Below are positions 48,601 to 59,469 of a DNA stretch of 64,000 bases, in pieces. Under the pieces are notes generated by a model. The model saw only the letters and a list, made by a program, of their open reading frames with translations. It ran no database searches and was not told the origin of the DNA. Each line of letters opens with the position of its first letter. Position 1 is the first letter of the stretch. This stretch comes from Glossina fuscipes. Taxonomy: Eukaryota; Arthropoda; Insecta; Diptera; Glossinidae. The translations under genes were made by a program, and so were the position numbers. The stretch spans positions 1 through 64,000 of the forward strand of contig NW_023998476.1 of the NCBI RefSeq assembly GCF_014805625.2. Direction: 5' to 3'.

Positions 48601-50617
48601 TTTAATCGCACTTTCATGAAATATCCAACGTAAGCAGAGTCTTTGTGTTAAGTATAATGCTGAGATAACTAACAAGTAATTGTTCAGTTCTCTGGGTTTA
48701 CATGCTACAAGCAATGATAGAAAGTGGTGTGCTTTGTTTATAAATTACGAAGAGGAACTCTTTGGTGATTTAGCCAAGTCTACGCAATTTGATAAACCTT
48801 TGACATTTGCTCTGTGGAATCGAGTTATTGCTTTTGTAACCAAGCAACGTGAAATAGTGATTGATCCAATAATTGATCGAGAGTTATCTTTGTTGCAACG
48901 AAAGCGTAATGAAAATAGAGCTGATTTTCGGAATGACTTTGATGCAAAGTTTGAGAAACTTAGTTTGAACGCCTCCTTAGACTTTGAAAAATTTGAATTG
49001 AAAAAGCGGTCAAGATCACAGGATACACTCAGCATTACTAACGATTTAGAAACAAACATCGATTTGTTAAACCTTTTGAAAAAGCTCGAAGAGGGAGGTT
49101 CCGATGAACATGACTTTCTACTTTCAAGTGAAAATAGAAATTTCAACAATCTGCCTTCGAATTTTTTCGAAAGTCATAAGGCTGTAAATGAGTAAGTCTC
49201 TGACTTGTAACACTGGTTCACACTGTTTTCAAGTTTTTTTTAGTTTAACAATGCAGTTAAAAATGGACCTAATACCTCAATGCGGCTTCACGGAGCTTAA
49301 CTTAGAAGATTTTAACGTTATTAAGGAATATCTGGCAAGCGCCTTCAAATATCGCCATCATCCCTTTTATCATCTCAATCAACGCATAACCGCTACCTTC
49401 TACAGATCTTATGGTTGCTGGAAAATGAAGCCTACACCATTCCTGGCTAAAAACGCGCTCCTTGAATGGGAATCGATTTCACAGCGCGTATACAAAATAA
49501 TCCGAAAGCTTTTCCCAGCTTTACCTGAAGATTATTGCGTTTTAGAAGGCAATAAACGTGAAGTAGTATCGCATATTACTTTACTTTATCCCCTTTTGTT
49601 ATCCGAATGTGTCTACTCTACGCTTTTCCTCCTTTATGCTAGCAAATACAGCCATAAAGATGAACTTTACCGTCAAAATCTGTTGCGGGCTGAAAAATTT
49701 GACAATACTCAGTTAATTTCTGCTCTACAACTGGATAGGTTTATTGATATTGTTTTATATTTTTAGAAAAAATTCATCAAAATCGATTTATTTTAGGGAT
49801 CTTGTTCGCATAGTAGACACATCGGAATTTGAAGAAGCTGTAGTATTGCTCAAGCAACTGAAGAAAAAACGCAATCCTATGGGCATGCTAACTGTGATAG
49901 AAAATTGTATGGGACAAGTGACGAAAGCTTCTCAAAATGTTGTTAATGGTATAGCACAACGTTAACATTGCTTCTTTTTAAAGACGCCCGCTATGAATCT
50001 TTGTTTTCAATAACTAATCTTCTTCGCTTACTGTGTGGTGTATTTGTTAGTTGTTCAGATTTGTATAGCCTATAGATATAAATCTTCTGAAAAAGTGTCG
50101 TGAACTAAAAGCCAAAATTTATGATATGTCTGTAAATCGTTGAGATTTCAGTTGTTTTGTAGCAGCGCTTATTCTAGCGACTACCACTAAGTTGCAGTGT
50201 TCTTTTTTAAACAAAGTTGTTAAAAAAAAAAGTTGTAGTTCTATTATTAGATGACAATGTTAAAAACAAAGAAAAGCGGTGCGCTCCTACGAAAGAATTT
50301 CATAAGATTGTATTTTTTCTAATTCTTTTTTTTATTTGACAGTATTTTTAAGCGCTGATATAGTTATGCCTCTAACTTTAATGTTATTATTACGTGCTGC
50401 AATACCTCACCTAGGAGCGGAATTGGCTTTATTGGATGATCTAACGGATTGTAAAAATTTTCAATTTGAAATGAATGGCATTAGAGGCTACTGTTATACA
50501 ACACTCAAGGTAAGTTACAGGCACCATATTTAATTACCTAAAAGAAAAGTACATAATCTTTCTCTGAAGGCTTCTTATGAACATCTTACTACTAAGTTAA
50601 CTTTCGAACTAAAGTAA
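45669..50617 (+). CDS. Als2: Als2 (alsin) orthologue: Rab5 GEF with RCC1, DH/PH, MORN and VPS9 domains
   Basis: Exons 45669-46278, 46338-48424, 48484-48629, 48688-49191, 49244-49738, 49797-49960, 50343-50509 and 50570-50617 join in frame to 1406 residues. Order matches alsin: N-terminal RCC1-like blades (EGVLFVSRSDDDVYALGKCG; SAGREHAIARSIDGRLYHWG), a DH-like helical region (about residues 400-560), PH-like strand region (FKSKDRRVILSS ... ELWYDQLESS), a run of MORN repeats (GNFSNGVMHGKCRLEFPNGK, then GEVIHGVIEGYG and others), and a C-terminal VPS9 domain (FLSADIVMPLTLMLLLRAA, PHLGAELALLDDL, GYCYTTLK). Alsin activates Rab5 through VPS9 and acts with Rac1 on early endosomes; human loss causes juvenile ALS2. 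Start is the ATG at 45669; the open frame extends two codons upstream without another ATG. All introns but one (382 bp, before the VPS9 end) are about 50-60 bp. Confidence 0.92.
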
Positions 50618-50746
50618 TTGTTGAAGTACAACAGGAATTCATCTTTTGCTGGTGAAATACGTGGTAAAGATTTTGTAAGCAAAGAAATTTAAAATCTACA
50701 TATATTGTCTGTCTCACTGAATTACATTTAATAATTATTTGTTTTC

Positions 50747-50752
50747 AATAAA
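50747..50752 (+). terminator. Probable Als2 polyadenylation signal
   Basis: AATAAA 130 bases after the Als2 stop codon, in a T-rich context. Confidence 0.5.
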
Positions 50753-52660
50753 ATCGCCAATATATAAAAAACATTCAAGACTAATGAATTAAACAAATGG
50801 ATAACTAAATTCACGACATGATCAAAATTTACATCTATGGAGTATTACCTGAGGAACATGAAATGAGAAGCGTAAATTTTCGTCGTTGTTCCTAGTTCTT
50901 TCCTTTCCCTTTTCCATTAGCTCTACCATGTTTAGCAATTTTATTCTTTTTTTTTGAAAAGGTGGAATTTTTGTAGAAAATGTAGAATGGAGTGAAATTA
51001 AGTGCGGGAGCAACAAGAACTGAAAACTACTTAACAGGAAAGTTCTTTATAAATTAAAATGTGCCGAACATCGAACTAACAAAAAAAAAAAAAAAAGGGG
51101 AAGTATATATATCATTCAATTTCACATTTTATTTCATATTCTGCTGAGTAAATGAAATGACATTAACATGTCTATTTTTTCGAGGAATTGATTTATTCGG
51201 TTTTTGAAGCCAACAATCTATTGAAACTCTATTATTGTACAATTTTAACCGTGAAAAGAAGTGCAACAAAAGGGGAAATATATCTAGCATAATGCAAATT
51301 GAATTACTACCTTTGGCTGAAGAAAAGCAACTGACGCATACGTCGCCGTTTTGTTTAAGCATGCAATGGGGTTTTTGCGTTACTTCGTTGTTTGTAGACA
51401 TTGCGGTAACGATGCATTTACAATTTTCGAAGTTCGCTCATTTACTTCTCCTCTAAATGGACAAAATTCGAAGTTCGCTCATTTACTTCTCCTCGAAATT
51501 GACAAAATTCGAAAATTGCAATTAGCGTCTATTACTACATTTTTCGATTTGATAAGTTTTGGAAGATTTCTTACAGCTATGTTTAAAAGCGTTAATATTA
51601 TGGTTTCTTTTTATTTAATTCAATTCAATTTATTTGCACAGCGTAAAAGGAATGATTTTCTTTTCACAAAAATTACATTAATATGGCCTAGGACGTTTTG
51701 GATGCGTATTATCGTGGTAGCATAACACGATAAAGATAAAAAGTAGTCTTCTCTTAAAAGGCATCGTTCGATTTATGATCGGTAGGTCGTGGCCGGCTTA
51801 ATACAGGGCATACAGGGCGTACGGTCGTATACAATCTTGCCAAACGGCAGGCACGCAGTTTCTAATACAAAATCAAAAATTTAACATTACCTATCAGCAA
51901 TGTGGGCTGATAATCAATTAGCTGAAAACTATCTGCCTTGCTTTCTAATTCTGTCAAGGCAGAGAAAACATGAATGTTATTCAAAAATCTATAATTATGT
52001 TACAATATACTTACTGTAAACTCCAAATTTAGAAAATATCACAAATTTATTTACGTAAAGAAGAATGTGAGCGTGTGTGTGTACATTTACGAATCAAATA
52101 ATTTCTAGTTTGTAATTTATGTTATCATTAAATGAAATAAGTAAATAAATAAATTGATATTTGTTACATTTTCAAATTTTCGTTTAATTTGCTTTTTGTA
52201 TAAGATAAGGAAAATTTATTTAATCAGAAAATAATCCTACAAGTGTTTTGCGCAAAAAACTTCCTGGTCAAATATAAACAACTTGACTTTGTCGCTTTTG
52301 CTCTTTTTCCATCGATTTTTTTATCTGTTTGGAGATGCCTTCAGACAATACAGCATTGCTTCTAAAAAAGCAAAGTATACGCTCAATACAATACAATTTC
52401 CAGACATTTTCAAAATACTTCATAAAATGCTTGGCATTTATTTAGTTCAGTGACATTCTGGAGAACAAACTGATTCTTATGGGTAAACTTATGATTTATG
52501 AACACATATTCTCAGTTGTTTGGAATTTCTATACAAATTATTGAGAAAATATACGCTTATTCTCGCATCGATGGCTTTTTTACATAGACCTGTTGAATTA
52601 TTGAGAACGAAAGGCTCTGCCTTTATATCCCTTTTGGCATATTCTAAAGCTCGCTTTAAA
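50753..52660. other. Intergenic, no intact gene seen
   Basis: AT-rich. A 41-bp tandem duplication (unit starting 'ttcgaagttcgctcatttac') lies at 51426-51515. A frame around it reads FLRYFVVCRHCGNDAFTIFEV, which looks protein-like (CxxC), but it has an in-frame stop upstream and no recognised family; it may be another gene relic. Confidence 0.4.
51426..51515. repeat. 41-bp tandem repeat, two copies plus a partial
   Basis: 'ttcgaagttcgctcatttacttctcctc' in two parts at 51426 and 51467, followed by 'acaaaattcga' each time. Confidence 0.9.
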
Positions 52661-52662
52661 GG

Positions 52663-52914
52663 TTAGGAATATAAAATTTTGGCAAACAAACGATCACGTT
52701 CATAATCCACGTTCGTAGGTAATCCGCATTCATGTACAATCGTTGCGGTGTTAGCGAATTGAACTTTTCGCATAGGAGTCACTTGCACCATATCTCGTCC
52801 GAAACGTGTTTGTAAAGGGCATTTTATCGGCAATGGAGAATTAAAAGACAAATCATGCAAGAGCTTGGACGGAGTTTTCAGAGGTGAACTGTAAGAGCTC
52901 GGACAACCATGGCG
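52663..52914 (-). other. Protein-like open frame, unrecognised, overlaps the plus-strand relic
   Basis: After a possible acceptor (gctctag) the minus strand reads VRHGCPSSYSSPLKTPSKLL, then FGRDMVQVTPMRKVQFANTA and GLPTNVDYERDRLFAKI and stops. Composition and codon use look coding, but no family is recognised, and the plus strand over 52884-52914 is also open. It may be the last exon of a small gene or relic on the minus strand, adjoining or overlapping the coiled-coil relic. Confidence 0.35.
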
Positions 52915-53204
52915 GACTTGAAACTAGAGCGACATCTCGTGCCGTACGCGAATGTATTCAAAATATATGTACTGAAATTTATCATGTAGCTAATCATATC
53001 AATTCTCGCAATCAATTGAAAGTGGCCCCAAAAAATTTCTTTCAACATCATACTAGCGATGATGAACTTAAACGTTTCATATCCTTGAACGCAAACGTGC
53101 GCGATGAATTTCAACGTCAGCGTGGGAAAATCGAACGAGTTTTGGAAATTTATAAACATCGCTCGGACGATCGAGATGAAAAACGGAAGTACGAGAAAAT
53201 ATTT
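52870..53204 (+). pseudogene. 5' part of an unrecognised coiled-coil gene, interrupted by a LINE
   Basis: The plus strand reads AVRECIQNICTEIYHVANHI, NQLKVAPKNFFQHH, DDELKRFISLNANVRDEF and KIERVLEIYKHRSDDRDEKR up to KYEKIF, where the target duplication of the LINE begins (53193-53204). The same frame resumes at the right-hand duplication (58851) as EKIFKENVLLLEEVDKLREN. Charged and helical, with heptad-like leucines after the junction. No start codon or complete exon structure could be set; the left edge is uncertain (a ttttcag acceptor lies at about 52876). Family unknown. Confidence 0.65.
53193..53204. repeat. Left 12-bp target-site duplication of the LINE
   Basis: gagaaaatattt, identical to 58851-58862, directly next to the T-rich (minus-strand poly(A)) end of the element. 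Confidence 0.9.
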
Positions 53205-53537
53205 TTTCTTTTTTTTTTTTGGTATGTTCAACAGAGATGGACTAAGCCAATAGATTTGTGGCTTATATGTCCAAATAATAAACTGTTGTAATTTTTAGTC
53301 ACGATTATGTATAAAACGTAACAAAAAAATAAGAGCTGCCGTAATAACGCGGAGTGAGCGTGTTAAATGTAATTGTGTGTGTGTATGTGTGTAATTGTGC
53401 TTGTTGAGTTCTTGAGAGTTAAACAGTGTTGCAAACTTTGGCTGAAAACGAAAAGCAATGCTGTGGTAATAGGAGATTATTAAACGCAAAAACGAAAGAA
53501 AAAAAAAAAAAAGAAAGGAGAGGAAAAAAAAAAAATT

Positions 53538-56500
53538 CTAAAAGGATAAATTAGCTTTTCTAATAAAGCAAGTTAGTTCCCCGAGATGACGTACATTTTT
53601 TGCTGCAAAGAGATCGAGGAGACAGCCATATAACTTGAAGAAGCTAAAGGAATCTCTAATGCCATCAAGCCTGTGACATCTGAAGACTAGATGCTCAGCA
53701 GACTCAACAACATTGCAAACTTCACAAACATCACATGGTATAGCGCGAATCATTTTTAAATAAACTTTGTCATAAGTGTGACCACTCATGAGTCTATAAA
53801 GAATTTTGATTTCCCAGGAATTAAAAGAAGATACACAGAAGAGTTTGAATTGAAATGTGGGATTTAATTTATAGAAAAGACGATTGGATTTAACGCGCGC
53901 GATTACTTTAAATTCGTCGTTTAGCTGTTGAAGGATGTGGTTGCGAATTGCCCGAATTGCTTCATTGGGAGTATATTTGATGGACAAAATTGCCCCATCA
54001 ACACGAGCTCTCCCTGCATGAAAGTCGGCTTTTACTTTAAAAAAAAAGCCGCAGTGGCCAGGTACCCAAACGAGGTGACAGTCATCCACTTGAGATTCGT
54101 GCAAAGTCTTGTGAATGTCAAACACATATTGATTTTCTGCATCTCTTTTATTTATTAGAAGTAGAGCAGACCTGCTGTCGGAAAAAATAACAAAACGTCT
54201 GATACCATCGGAAATAGCAACCATGATAGCATGTCGAATGGCGAGCAACTCAATAAAAGTAGAGGAAAGTTCCTCTTCCACTTTGACTCGAAGTATTGTT
54301 TCAGATAGATGTTTCACGACCGAGAAGCCAGATACATTATGTCCGACGGAACCGTCAGTGGCATATATATCATATCCGTTGTTGTAATAAAAAAGGAGCT
54401 TTTCTTGGCATAACAACCTTATACAAGAGAAGTTGACATTTTGTTTTGAGGTAGAGATTGGTTCGAGAATGTTCATGAAGAATTTGCAATTGCTGGTAAT
54501 GAAATTCAAGGGGGGAATTGAATCTAACTTATCAAAAATATGACGAAGTTTTTGATAGCAAAAGGTATAGCTGCAAGTGACAGTGTCACTGAGAGATATA
54601 ATTTCCTGAAAAAAGGAAGGATTTATCATCTTGACTTTAATTAACTCCTTGGCAGTGCAAAAAAGGGCTCTTTCGGAAACTGGCCATTCACCAGATATAA
54701 CATTGAGAATATGTTGAGGAGTTGAGGGGGTCAGTCCAGTACAACGCTTTAACATTCGGTTTTCAAATGTTTGTATACGTTTTTCAATATATTTTGGGAA
54801 ATTGCAGCATGTGGAATGTAAAAATTCAATTTTGGACCTGACTAGAGATTTGTAAACGGTCAAAGCATTTTTGGGAGGCAAGCCTGCCTGATTGTTTGTC
54901 ATGAGTTTGATGATGTTGCATCCAGACTGACAATCTTTGAACGCCTTTTCATAATGCCCACGAAAGGTTAAGCTGTCATTTAAAATTCTCCCAAGAAATC
55001 GAAGAGATTTTACCTGATTAACTTGGGTACCTTTGATAAGAAGTCTGATTTCACGTTTAGAACCTTTGGCAAAATAAATAGTGTTTGTCTTGCTGGGGTT
55101 AAAATATAAATTAAGATCAGCGCATGCATCGAAAAACAAGTTCGCTTTCATCGAGAGGTTATTGACAGCTGCTGGAAAAGATGAGTCCGCAGATACGATT
55201 AGAAAATCGTCTGCATATTGAAAAATGTGAGTTTTGTCATCTTGAAGGTCATGCAAAGAAGCTGAGTATAAATTGAAAAGTATGGGGCTTAAACAACTGC
55301 CTTGTGGGATACCACCACATATTTCAATTTTTTCGGTACCCATCACCAACACACGCTTGGATAAAAAATTAAGTATCCACAGCCGCATTTGAAGAGAAAT
55401 CGAAAAGTTTAGGAGAATTCTACCGAGCTTAATCAAGTTGACACAGTCATAGGCTTTGCTGATGTCCAGGGAGAGCATGACAACCTTTTTCCCTGCTTTT
55501 TTTAAGCTGACTATGAGAAAACACAGTTTATTAACGCACATATTCGTAGATTTGCGTTTTTGATAGGCGTAAGACCGAGCTGGAATAATGTTCTTAGTTT
55601 TCAGGAAAGCAGTTAGTCTCTGCTTAACCATGAGGTTGATGGTCTTTATGAATACAGATATTAGTGAAATTGGTCTGAAGCTACTTAAATCATTTAAGTC
55701 TTTACCTGGCTTGGGAATGGGAACTATTTTGATGCAACGGAAATCAGAGGGTATAAAGTTGGTGGACCAGCAGTTGTTAGTTGCATGCAAAAGCATTCTA
55801 AAGCTTCCTCCAGACAGTGCTGTGAGCATGTCATACTTGACTCCATCACAACCTGCAGCAGTAGCTCTCTTTCTGGAATGTAAAACATACATTAGCTCAT
55901 GCAATGAAAAGGGTGTGTTACTGATACTACTGAAAGGAATTGAAGGCATTGTAATAGGATTAACAATTGGAATGTAGCTCTTGAGCATATCTAAGTATTT
56001 TTTATTATCACGGTCATTCCTTACCGCACAACCGCTTAATTTTCGACTAGAATGTCGATGACCATTGATATAATTCCAGAAGGAACGTGGGTTGCCATTA
56101 CCACATAACTCTTTAATAGCGATGGCTCTATGTACCCTTTTCGCCTTTCTAACTGCAGACCTCCATTCTTTCAATATTTTCATATATTCAATGTAGTTGG
56201 CTGGATTGGCATATTTACTCATTTTTTTTCTTGCAGCTTGGTATTTGCGGAAAAGTGTTGACAGGGAAGGATTCGACCAAGGTTTAGGTGAGAAGGACTC
56301 AATGTCAGGGAAGTTGGTTCTAGCAGACATGATCACAGACTGAAAGGCACATTGAATTGATGATAAATCAGAAGAAAGATCAACTTTAGTCAGACGGTCC
56401 ATAAGGAAGTTACGTGAAATGAAATTTTCTATTTTCTTGACGGAATTGTTACAACTGTGGAATATAATGGGGGAGTGCTGACTTTTGCCAATGGAAATAT

Positions 56501-57116
56501 TGGACGTGTTCCAGTTGAAAGATAGAATAGTTGAGTTCGAGAAAGTTAAATCCAAGACACTGCTCGCCGTGCGACCGCTCCGGTTACAGTGAAAGGTAGT
56601 ATTGCCGTTATTTAAGACACTGAGACTGCTGGAATTGATGGCATTTACAAGGATTTTGCCTTTGTTGGTAGAGACTTAATCGCCATACAGGCGGTGTCTT
56701 GCATTAAAATATCCAGCTAGAATCACGTTTTGTTCACCGTCAAGAAAGTCGCATAATCTCTGAATCTCATCACGAAAGGTTTGCACATCAAGACTGGGTG
56801 GAAAGTAGCATGAGGCTATGAAAAGATTCGGTTTCAGGTTGATGGTTTTGATGATGATGATGTCAACGGCAGAGTTATAGGGAATACGTCTGAAATTGAC
56901 ACCTTTCTTAACTAATATACCAACACCACCATAGCCATCATTTCGGCATTTGGTGGCTGAGGCATAATTCGAAACTTTAACTTCGAAACAATTTTCATCT
57001 TTCAGAAAAACTTCACTTAAGATACAAAAATCGATCTTGTTTGAGTTTAAGTAAAAATCTAGAAAAGATAAGTTACGTCGGACACTTTGAATATTATATT
57101 GTAAAAAGGATATCAT
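53538..57116 (-). pseudogene. LINE ORF2: endonuclease, reverse transcriptase, RNase H; one in-frame stop
   Basis: About 1190 codons from ATG at 57116. The apurinic-like endonuclease opens with QYNIQSVRRN and ends with a GYFNARH block, where the family motif is GDFN, so the usual aspartate is tyrosine. A TAA at 56678-56676 interrupts it; the same frame stays open from there to 53538. Reverse transcriptase has IVPIPKPGK, FRPISLISV, DISKAYDCVN, GIPQGSCLSPILFNLY and the catalytic QYADDFLIVS. RNase H has YATDGSVGHN, FIELLAIRHA, FSDSRSALLLI and WVPGHCG. A C-terminal CDVCEVC...H...C finger follows. RT and RNase H look intact, but the stop and the Asp-to-Tyr change should leave this copy unable to move by itself. 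Confidence 0.88.
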
Positions 57117-58531
57117 GTTGAAACTTCAGAAAGAACCACAGCGAACTTGTTCGCAGTACTGGATGCTCGAACGGGGCAAGAAATGGCACAGACAGACATT
57201 TTTTCTTCAAATTCTTTAATAAGATTGTGAGGGATCATCGGGCGGATACTTTCTTGAATCGCGTGAATTAATCTTTCAAGTTCTGAAGACAGCAAATAGT
57301 TGTTTGAAATTTTCGGTCCAAGAAGGCTTGTTCCAGACGACTTGGGGGATGTATTGGGAGAAGGCTTGGTGGGTGAATTGATAAGAGATTTGGAGGGAAC
57401 CAATTTCCTTTTGACGACAGCATTGTATTTATTTTTGGTTAAGATTTTGTTGGCATTTTGATTATCATCCTTGGTCGAAATTGCAGACGTGTTCCCCAGT
57501 GGAGGGAAATTGCCGTCATAAGTGTTGTCATCGAGACATTCGAAATAATTTTCGGAAAATTTCTCTTTGACCTCTTTATACGAAAGATTTTTAATCGCCA
57601 TTATCCTGTTGATATTTAATTCGCTTTCCCTATAAGGGCAACACTTATCGAGAGCGTTGTGCTCACCTGAGCCACAGGACAAGCACTTCATCGCCTCACA
57701 ATTTGCACACTTCGGCGACTTTCCACAGTTAAGGCACCTGCTCTCTTTAGCTTTGCAGAATTTAGATACGTGACCGTATCTGCCACACTTAAAGCACTGC
57801 TTTAAAGTGGGTGCAAAGTATTCGACCGGCAGATTACAATAATTAAATTTTATTGCCTTAGGGAGGGCTCTCCCTTTGAAGCCAACTTTGATGCTGGTTG
57901 TGGGAATCCACTCGTCTTTGTTGTTGGGATTTCTTCTTTGGAAACGGACAGCGGACTTAATCGGGATATCGGATACGGCGTTATTAATTATATCATCGAC
58001 ACTACATGTGCATGGGATGTTTCGAATAACTCCAAATCTCTCAGTGAACGACCTCGGTATGTACGCTTTTAAATTCTTTTTATTAAATTCATTTTTCGTA
58101 ACAAAATTGTTGGCATTGGCAGCAGAGCTGAAAAGTAGTTTGGCTCTACCCCTGCTGACAATTTTTAATTCTTTAAAGCCATACATACCAAAATCCTTCA
58201 AGTAATCATAGAAATAGAGATTGGAGTTAATATTGATGCGATTTCCTTCTGCGTCCGCGCACGTTTCGACAAAAACGACAAAATTGCAGTTTGAAAAACA
58301 ATCGTACAAATTAATCTCGAGATTTGGGGCGGCAGTGGCACCCAAATCAGAGGGCTTGTCGGTAGCCTGTTTACTAGGCGGAATTGAAACGTTTGCGTTA
58401 GTCTCCCGGTTATTAGATAAAGGAATATTATTCTCACCCATTTTCGATCTCTTGGTTTGCCCAGTGGCGTTCATATAAAAATTTTCAAAATTGTCTCTAT
58501 TAGTAGTTATAAGATCAGACCCAGTCTCCAT
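57113..58531 (-). CDS. LINE ORF1 protein (zinc-knuckle nucleic-acid-binding)
   Basis: About 472 residues from ATG at 58531 (METGSDLITTN); the open frame extends upstream to 58576 without ATG. The middle holds a region like the RRM-type/PRE_C2HC fold of LINE gag proteins, followed by three zinc-knuckle-like clusters: CFKCGRYGHVSKFC, CLNCGKSPKC and CLSCGSGEHNALDKC. It should bind the element RNA and form the RNP. C-terminal part is Ser/Pro-rich. The stop TGA overlaps the ORF2 start as ATGA, suggesting coupled termination and re-initiation. No interruption seen. Confidence 0.88.
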   Translation of the reverse strand: METGSDLITTNRDNFENFYMNATGQTKRSKMGENNIPLSNNRETNANVSIPPSKQATDKPSDLGATAAPNLEINLYDCFSNCNFVVFVETCADAEGNRININSNLYFYDYLKDFGMYGFKELKIVSRGRAKLLFSSAANANNFVTKNEFNKKNLKAYIPRSFTERFGVIRNIPCTCSVDDIINNAVSDIPIKSAVRFQRRNPNNKDEWIPTTSIKVGFKGRALPKAIKFNYCNLPVEYFAPTLKQCFKCGRYGHVSKFCKAKESRCLNCGKSPKCANCEAMKCLSCGSGEHNALDKCCPYRESELNINRIMAIKNLSYKEVKEKFSENYFECLDDNTYDGNFPPLGNTSAISTKDDNQNANKILTKNKYNAVVKRKLVPSKSLINSPTKPSPNTSPKSSGTSLLGPKISNNYLLSSELERLIHAIQESIRPMIPHNLIKEFEEKMSVCAISCPVRASSTANKFAVVLSEVST

Positions 58532-58850
58532 AGGGAGACGGGCTGATGTTGTTTTGGTTGTTGTCACAGGGAACACAAAAAGAAAAAATCACAAAGAAAA
58601 AACCAAAAATAATAATTGAAAATATGTATTGCTTCTTAATTTTTCTCTCACGAGAGATTCCTCCTCCTTCCTTCCTTTTCCTTCTTAAAATTGTTTTCTT
58701 TGGTTATTTTATTACTTTATTAAATCTCTTTTCCTTTTTTCAAATATTTAAAATCTTTTTTTTTTCACTAACACCGGTAAACACAAAAATTTTCCAGCTG
58801 CCGTTTGCGGAGATGATGTGTTGTGTCAAGTGTGAATGAAATGCCAATGG

Positions 58851-58862
58851 GAGAAAATATTT
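58851..58862. repeat. Right 12-bp target-site duplication of the LINE
   Basis: gagaaaatattt, identical to 53193-53204, at the 5' end of the element. Confidence 0.9.
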
Positions 58863-58978
58863 AAGGAAAATGTTTTGCTTCTGGAAGAGGTTGATAAGCT
58901 ACGAGAAAATAATCAAGCTGTACGTGCACTGCTGAAAAAGAAAATGAATTTAAATAAGAGATTTAAAAAACAGCCGGG
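58851..58978 (+). pseudogene. 3' part of the interrupted coiled-coil gene
   Basis: Continues the frame broken at 53204: EKIFKENVLLLEEVDKLREN, then NQAVRALLKKKMNLNKRFKK, a strongly predicted coiled coil by eye. At a run of eight G (58976-58983) the reading passes into a different, PDHB-like sequence in another frame. The ATG at 58836 comes from the LINE leader and is not a real start. Confidence 0.65.
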
Positions 58979-59062
58979 GGGGGCAGATAAATGTCCCAAT
59001 TATATTCCGCGGACCCAACGGGGCTGCCATGGGATTTCTACCCCGTTCACAGTCATACTCAT
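58979..59062 (+). pseudogene. Pyruvate dehydrogenase E1-beta (Pdhb)-like fragment
   Basis: The frame starting in the G run reads GGQINVPIIFRGPNGAAMGF. This matches the conserved PDH E1-beta core (VPIVFRGPNGAA.GV in the family), followed by a weaker remnant (SQS for HSQC) and then a stop. Only about 25 codons are recognisable. It joins the coiled-coil relic without an intron signal and has no PDHB sequence before it. Confidence 0.65.
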
Positions 59063-59469
59063 GAACCGGTTTTCTACTGAACTAGAACGAGTTGTGAAAT
59101 GAAAGTCCAAGCGCTGTTACGCTATTTCTGTTACTGTAACAACTACTACTGACGACGGGAAGCCGTGTTAACTGATAAAAAAAAGAGAAAAACAAAATTA
59201 AAAATTTTTGTAATTTACAGCTACACCCGTTCAACTAGAATAGCTGCTTCCACAGTTAAGCTACCACAATCCTGGAGCTGCTATCCTGAAGTATGGTTCA
59301 TACTGAAAGAAATGCAAGTAAACACGTTACTGCGGGAGATACGAATTACAAGTACCTCGTAGTAACTCTCCCACAACTTATTTATTATAAAATTTGCTAG
59401 TGCTCAATGTCTTTTCTTTAGTCTAAGAATTCAATTCATTAGTCTAAAATTAAAATAATAATAATAATA
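59063..59469. other. Unassigned stretch between gene relics
   Basis: A frame at 59219-59362 after a 'tttacag' reads YTRSTRIAASTVKLPQSWSC and ends LKEMQVNTLLREIRITS and a stop. It looks exon-like (acceptor, no bias), but I recognise no family. It could be another relic or the last exon of the interrupted gene. Confidence 0.35.

Larger units (their letters stand above)
53205..58850 (-). mobile_element. Apparently near full-length RNase H-bearing LINE (I/LOA-like), 5.65 kb
   Basis: The minus-strand element starts at 58850, has a 5' leader of about 320 bp, ORF1, ORF2, a 3' UTR of about 320 bp and an A-rich tail (plus-strand 53205-53220). It is flanked by a perfect 12-bp duplication. ORF1 and ORF2 overlap by four bases (ATGA). 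ORF2 carries endonuclease, reverse transcriptase and RNase H, which places it outside the jockey clade (no RNase H) and near the I/LOA group. Completeness and perfect flanks mean a fairly recent insertion, though ORF2 has one stop. A shorter A-rich tract on the plus strand at 53490-53535 lies inside the 3' UTR. Confidence 0.9.

Noticed and set aside
53490..53535. A-rich plus-strand tract as the LINE poly(A) tail
   Set aside because: The element is on the minus strand and its duplication lies at 53193-53204; the tail is the T-rich plus-strand run at 53205-53220.
53928..54158. Plus-strand frames inside the LINE (also 55588-55977, 57876-58205, 58221-58478)
   Set aside because: Antisense shadows of LINE ORF1/ORF2.
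58836..59102. Apparent 88-residue gene starting MKCQWEKIF
   Set aside because: Its ATG and first codons are LINE leader sequence; the rest is the interrupted coiled-coil relic plus an out-of-frame PDHB-like piece.
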